A stretch of DNA of 64,000 nucleotides, taken from the NCBI RefSeq assembly GCF_035956715.1, contig NZ_CP108381.1, positions 6,356,001 to 6,420,000 on the forward strand. Direction: 5' to 3'. Positions 61,201 through 64,000 of this stretch are shown here, piece by piece (within the stretch, counting starts at the first letter, position 1; each line of letters begins with the position of its first letter). Both the position numbers and the translations under genes were made by a program. The notes beneath the pieces are model-generated. The model saw only the letters and a list, made by a program, of their open reading frames with translations. It was not told the origin of the DNA and did not search any database. This DNA comes from Nocardia sp. NBC_01329. GTDB taxonomy: Bacteria > Actinomycetota > Actinomycetes > Mycobacteriales > Mycobacteriaceae.

Positions 61201-64000
61201 GTTCCAGGTGGGGTTGTCGTTCCAGAACCTGGCGCAGTCGAGCCTCGAGTTGCCGGGTTTGACGGTGGCGGGCGTCGACTTCGATACCGAGATCTCGCAG
61301 TTCGATCTGAACGTGATCCTGGGCGACAACTATGACGAGACCGGCACGGCTGTAGGTGTGGCCGGGTATTTCACCTATGCCACCGCCCTATTCGATCAGG
61401 GCACTGTGCAGGGATTCGTGGACCGGTTCACTCGATTGCTGCGTGAGATCGTCAGTGACCCTTCGCGGCCGGTGGGTGATCTCGAGATTCTCGCTCCGGT
61501 TGAGCGGGTGCGGGTGTTGTCGGAGTGGAACGCGACCGGGCATGTGTTGCCGGAGGGGTTGTTGTTGGACGGTTTCACTCGGATGGTGGCGGAGTTCCCG
61601 GATCGGGTGGCGGTGTCGTTCGAGGGGACGAGTCTGTCGTATGCGGAGTTCTCGGGTCGGGTGAATCGGTTGGCGCGGTATCTGGTCGCGCAGGGTGTGG
61701 GTCCGGAGTCGTTGGTCGGGTTGTTGGTGTCGCGGTCGCTGGATTTGGTGGTCGGGATGTATGCGGTGGTGGCTGCTGGTGGTGGGTATGTGCCGTTGGA
61801 TCCGGCGCATCCGGTGGAGCGGATCGGTTACATCCTGGATACGGCGGGACCGGTGTGTTTGTTGTCGACGACGGCGGACGCGGTGGCTGTCGGACTCGAT
61901 TCGGTCGATTGTGCCGATTCGGTCGATGGTGCCGGGGCGAATGCGATCGATGGTGGCGTCCTGGGTGCGATCGGCGGTGGCGCTCTGGGTGCGATTGCGG
62001 GTGTGCCGGTGGTGGCGTTGGACACGCTGGATGTCAGTGGTTATGACGCGTCGCCGGTGGTTGATGTTGATCGGCTGGGTCGGGTGCGGTCGAGCAATAC
62101 GGCGTATGTGATTTTCACGTCGGGTTCGACGGGTCGTCCTAAGGGTGTTGCTGTGTCGCATTCGGCGATCGGTAATCAGGTGGCGTGGATGTTGTCTCAG
62201 TATGGGTTGGGTGCTGGGGATGTGTATTTGCAGAAGACGGCGACGACGTTCGATGTGTCGTTGTGGGGTTATTTCTTGCCGTTGGCTGTGGGTGCGCGTT
62301 TGGTGGTGGCGACTGCGGATGGTCATCGTGATCCTGGGTATTTGGCGGGGGTGATTGCTGAGCAGCGTGTGACGGTGACTGATTTCGTGCCGTCGATGTT
62401 GACGGTGTTCGCGGCGAATGTTGTGGCGGGTTCGGTTCCGTCTTTGAGGCATGTGTTCGTGATCGGTGAGGCGTTGCCGTTGGAGACGGTGTCGGCGATG
62501 CGTGCGGTTTCTGGTGCTGTGGTGCATAACCTTTATGGTCCGACCGAGGCTGCGGTGTCGGTGACGTATTGGGAGGCGTCCGGTGAGGAGGTCGGGAGTG
62601 TGCCGATCGGTGTGCCGCAGTGGAATTCTCGGGTGTATGTGTTGGATTCTCGGTTGCGTCCGGTGCCCGAGGGTGTGACGGGTGAGTTGTATTTGGCGGG
62701 TGGTCAGTTGGCGCGTGGGTATGTGACGCGTCCGGATTTGAGTGCGGATCGTTTTGTGGCGAGTCCGTTCGATGCGGGTTCGCGGATGTATCGCACGGGT
62801 GATCTGGTGCGGTGGACGCGGGTGGCTGCCGGGACCGAAGGGGTTGCTGGTGATTCGGCGGGGTCGCGGCCGGTGTTGGAGTATTTGGGTCGTACTGATT
62901 TCCAGGTGAAGTTCCGTGGTCAGCGGATCGAGTTGGGTGAGATCGAGTCGGCGTTTTTGGCGCAGCCGTTGGTGAGTCAGGCTGTGGTGGCGGTTGTGGG
63001 TTCGCAGTTGGGTGAGCAGCTGGTCGCGTATGTGGTGCCGGTGCCGGGGCAGCGGGTTGTGTCGGCCGAGCTGCTGGAAGCGGTGCGTGGGGTGCTGCCG
63101 GTCTACATGGTCCCGGCCGCCCTAGTGGAGCTCGAGGCGTTCCCGTTGAACACGTCCGGGAAGTTGGATCGGAAGGCGTTGCCGGAGCCGGTGTTCCAGG
63201 CGCGGGAGTTCCGGGCGGCGTCGACGCCGATCGAGGAGATCGTGGCCGGGGTGTTCGCTGAGGTTCTGGGTGTGGGTCGGGTTGGTGTGGATGATGATTT
63301 CTTCGCTTTGGGTGGTAATTCGCTGATCGCGACTCAGGTCGCTGCTCGGTTGGGTGCGGCGTTGGATACCCAGGTTCCGGTGCGGGTGTTGTTCGAGGCT
63401 TCGACCGTGGCGGGGTTGGCGGTGCGGGTTCAGGAGCAGGCCGGTTCGGGTGGGCGTGCGGCGTTGATGCCGCAACCGCGTCCGGAGCGGGTGCCGTTGT
63501 CGCTGGCTCAGCAGCGGATGTGGTTCCTCAACCGGTTCGATCAGCAGTCGGCGGCGTACAACCTGCCGTTCGCGATTCGTCTCTCGGGTGATCTCGATGT
63601 GGATGCGTTGCGGGAGGCCGTCGCTGATGTTGTTGCGCGGCACGAGGTGTTGCGAACGGTGTATCCGGAGACCGATTCGGGACCGGTGCAGGTCGTGTTG
63701 GCGGCCGGGCAGGCGGTACCGCGGCTACAGGTACGGTCGGTGGCCGCTGATGGGATTGTGGCGGCGGTAGCGGAGCTGGCGGCGACCGGGTTCGATGTCA
63801 CGGCCGAAGTGCCGTTGCGGGTGACCCTGTTCCAAATGAGCGACCTGCCCGGCGGCGACGTTCACGGTGAAGCCGGTTCGGACGATGTGATCGCGCGGAA
63901 CACCGCGGTAGACGTGACCTCCGGCGAGTTCGTGTTGGCGATGGTGGTGCACCATATCGCCGGTGACGGTTCGTCGATGGGCCCGTTGGTCCGTGACGTG
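58277..64000 (+). CDS. Second non-ribosomal peptide synthetase, N-terminal 1,908 residues, runs off the right edge
   Basis: This protein continues the assembly line. It starts directly with an adenylation domain (about residues 22-523), then carrier T16 (serine 567), C17, A17, T17 (serine 1682), and the beginning of C18 before the window ends. The first 18 residues are strikingly basic ([18 protein letters not shown], seven Arg). Lacking a condensation domain of its own at the front, it must use C16 at the end of the preceding protein. Spacing from the previous stop is 308 bases and includes a strong inverted repeat. The ATG at 58277 has AGGAAG and GTAGG upstream. The termination machinery, presumably a thioesterase or reductase, lies beyond the window. 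Confidence 0.95.
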   Translation, partial: MTRTARTRPTRTRRPRGTTLPQLMARAVETNPTGVAVSYADASGNLGRLTYAELDERSNRLARLLIARGIGPEDLVAIGITRSIDSVVAVWAVAKTGAGYLPVDPTYPIDRITHMITDSGAVLGLTVQEYVAELPDEVGWLIVDDPDFTAGLTQYPAEPVSFDERVRPLRVDHPAYVIYTSGSTGTPKGVVVTHAGLAGFCAEQRERFRVESTARTMHFVSLSFDASMFELLLTVGAAATLVVVSPTVYGGEELAGLMRREQVTHAVFTPATLASVDPAGLNDLRMVIVGGEACPPELVRRWAGTLSDGRSRDFYNGYGPTETTIVVNISDPLKPDETVTIGAPIRGVTEYVLDERLAPLPTGVTGELYVAGAQLARGYHARLGLTAERFVANPFAEDGSRLYRTGDLVRWLADGSLEYLGRNDFQLKIRGFRIELGEIDAVLAEHESVGFAVTVGYERAGGATILAAYVHPADGATVDTDELLALAASRMPAHMVPASITVLDRIPLTPVGKLDRRALPEPQLRSKEYREPETSLEKQVAAVFSDLLRPVDPVGADDDFFELGGNSLIATQVAARLGAAVDASVPTRMIFEASTVAGLAERLAEIGNSGGRLALTAGPRPEFVPLSLAQQRMWFLNRFDEGSATYNIPLAIRLSGELDVDALRLAVADVVARHEVLRTVYPETESGPVQVVLPAEAVPDLIVRSIDSANIVPAVSELVSGGFDVTSEVPLRAALFEVHDTPGVEGPAGEFVLAVVVHHVAADGASVGPMTRDLMTAYVARAAGEAPAWTPLPVQYADYSIWQRELLGDESDPESLAAKQIEYWRSALAGIPDQLDLPMDHPRPAAQSFAGGRAEVWVDAEVHAGLLRIAQQQHTTLFMVVHSALAVLLSRLSGSDDITVGTPVAGRGEQALDDLIGMFVNTLVFRTELDRGESFRDLLARQREIDIAAYEHGDVPFERLVEVLNPARSQSRHPLFQVGLSFQNLAQSSLELPGLTVAGVDFDTEISQFDLNVILGDNYDETGTAVGVAGYFTYATALFDQGTVQGFVDRFTRLLREIVSDPSRPVGDLEILAPVERVRVLSEWNATGHVLPEGLLLDGFTRMVAEFPDRVAVSFEGTSLSYAEFSGRVNRLARYLVAQGVGPESLVGLLVSRSLDLVVGMYAVVAAGGGYVPLDPAHPVERIGYILDTAGPVCLLSTTADAVAVGLDSVDCADSVDGAGANAIDGGVLGAIGGGALGAIAGVPVVALDTLDVSGYDASPVVDVDRLGRVRSSNTAYVIFTSGSTGRPKGVAVSHSAIGNQVAWMLSQYGLGAGDVYLQKTATTFDVSLWGYFLPLAVGARLVVATADGHRDPGYLAGVIAEQRVTVTDFVPSMLTVFAANVVAGSVPSLRHVFVIGEALPLETVSAMRAVSGAVVHNLYGPTEAAVSVTYWEASGEEVGSVPIGVPQWNSRVYVLDSRLRPVPEGVTGELYLAGGQLARGYVTRPDLSADRFVASPFDAGSRMYRTGDLVRWTRVAAGTEGVAGDSAGSRPVLEYLGRTDFQVKFRGQRIELGEIESAFLAQPLVSQAVVAVVGSQLGEQLVAYVVPVPGQRVVSAELLEAVRGVLPVYMVPAALVELEAFPLNTSGKLDRKALPEPVFQAREFRAASTPIEEIVAGVFAEVLGVGRVGVDDDFFALGGNSLIATQVAARLGAALDTQVPVRVLFEASTVAGLAVRVQEQAGSGGRAALMPQPRPERVPLSLAQQRMWFLNRFDQQSAAYNLPFAIRLSGDLDVDALREAVADVVARHEVLRTVYPETDSGPVQVVLAAGQAVPRLQVRSVAADGIVAAVAELAATGFDVTAEVPLRVTLFQMSDLPGGDVHGEAGSDDVIARNTAVDVTSGEFVLAMVVHHIAGDGSSMGPLVRDV
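58340..60090 (+). other. NRPS module 16 (A-T part): aliphatic-type pocket
   Basis: The adenylation domain has intact [25 protein letters not shown] and GKLDRRALP motifs. Pocket residues from FDASMF, AVFTPA, IVGGEA, NGYGPTE and TTIV read D-A-F-V-I-G-G-I-V-K, close to valine codes such as DAFWIGGTFK, so a branched aliphatic residue is likely. Carrier serine codon at 59975-59977. Confidence 0.8.
60146..63445 (+). other. NRPS module 17: C-A-T, DVWDFILVSK pocket
   Basis: The C domain carries HHVAADGASVGPM and contains a 75-base patch identical to the module 5 C domain (60361-60435 and 19085-19159). The adenylation domain is the fifth R1 copy, pocket D-V-W-D-F-I-L-V-S-K, with the long A7-A8 loop. 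It also has a uniquely expanded linker between motifs A2 and A3 (about 61868-62013). Carrier serine codon at 63320-63322. Confidence 0.8.
61500..63470 (+). repeat. R1 adenylation-carrier repeat, copy 5 (module 17, second NRPS gene)
   Basis: This copy lies on a separate gene yet stays near-identical to the four copies in the first NRPS. It is the longest copy because of an expanded A2-A3 linker. Confidence 0.85.
63491..64000 (+). other. NRPS module 18: start of condensation domain, cut by window edge
   Basis: The domain opens [17 protein letters not shown] and reaches [13 protein letters not shown] just before the window ends. It shows that at least one further elongation or termination step follows module 17. 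Confidence 0.85.

Noticed and set aside
13700-63470. Repeats as a CRISPR array or mobile element
   Set aside because: The repeats are in-frame NRPS domains of 0.7-2 kb. There are no short regularly spaced repeats, transposase genes or terminal inverted repeats.

Overview
The window looks like chromosomal DNA of a high-GC actinomycete, most likely Nocardia or a close mycolate relative such as Rhodococcus. The clues are GC-rich codon use, two F420-type oxidoreductase genes, a Mycobacterium-like cobM, and a very long non-ribosomal peptide synthetase (NRPS) of the style found in these genera. The genus is an inference from gene style, not from a marker gene.

Bases 1-5933 hold short, mostly unrelated genes. 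In order they are: an XRE-family regulator running off the left edge (minus strand); two small overlapping genes of unknown function (plus); a TetR repressor (minus) divergent from a luciferase-like F420-type oxidoreductase, with a duplicated operator-like repeat between them; a decayed MHS-type transporter; a PPOX-class F420-type oxidoreductase; and cobM of cobalamin synthesis. A 361-base gap follows, with a candidate promoter and two mutually exclusive hairpins.

Bases 5934-57968 are one uninterrupted gene for an NRPS of 17,344 residues (about 1.8 MDa). It has 15 complete modules and ends in a condensation domain plus a degenerate adenylation-like domain. It opens with a starter-type condensation domain, so the product is probably an N-acylated peptide (lipopeptide). 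Only one epimerisation domain is present (module 12), followed by the one condensation domain of the D-residue-accepting type. Specificity-pocket residues read directly from the sequence give Thr at position 6 and Ser at 10, 11 and 13 with good confidence. A recurring unassigned pocket, DVWDFILVSK, fills positions 3, 5, 14, 15 and 17. Relatives of it fill 1 and 9. Aliphatic-looking pockets fill 2, 4, 8, 12 and 16.

After a gap with a perfect 18-base inverted repeat, a second NRPS gene starts at 58277 and runs off the right edge. It begins directly with an adenylation domain. Module 16 is therefore split between two proteins: its condensation domain, plus a dead adenylation-like remnant, is on protein 1, and the working adenylation and carrier domains are on protein 2. 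The visible line makes a peptide of at least 17 residues. No thioesterase, MbtH-like protein, acyl-ligase or transporter lies in the window.

The strongest unexplained signals are the degenerate adenylation domain at the protein-protein junction, near-identical DNA blocks shared by non-adjacent adenylation domains (including a 683-base block covering only the substrate-binding core), and the structured leader upstream of the giant gene.
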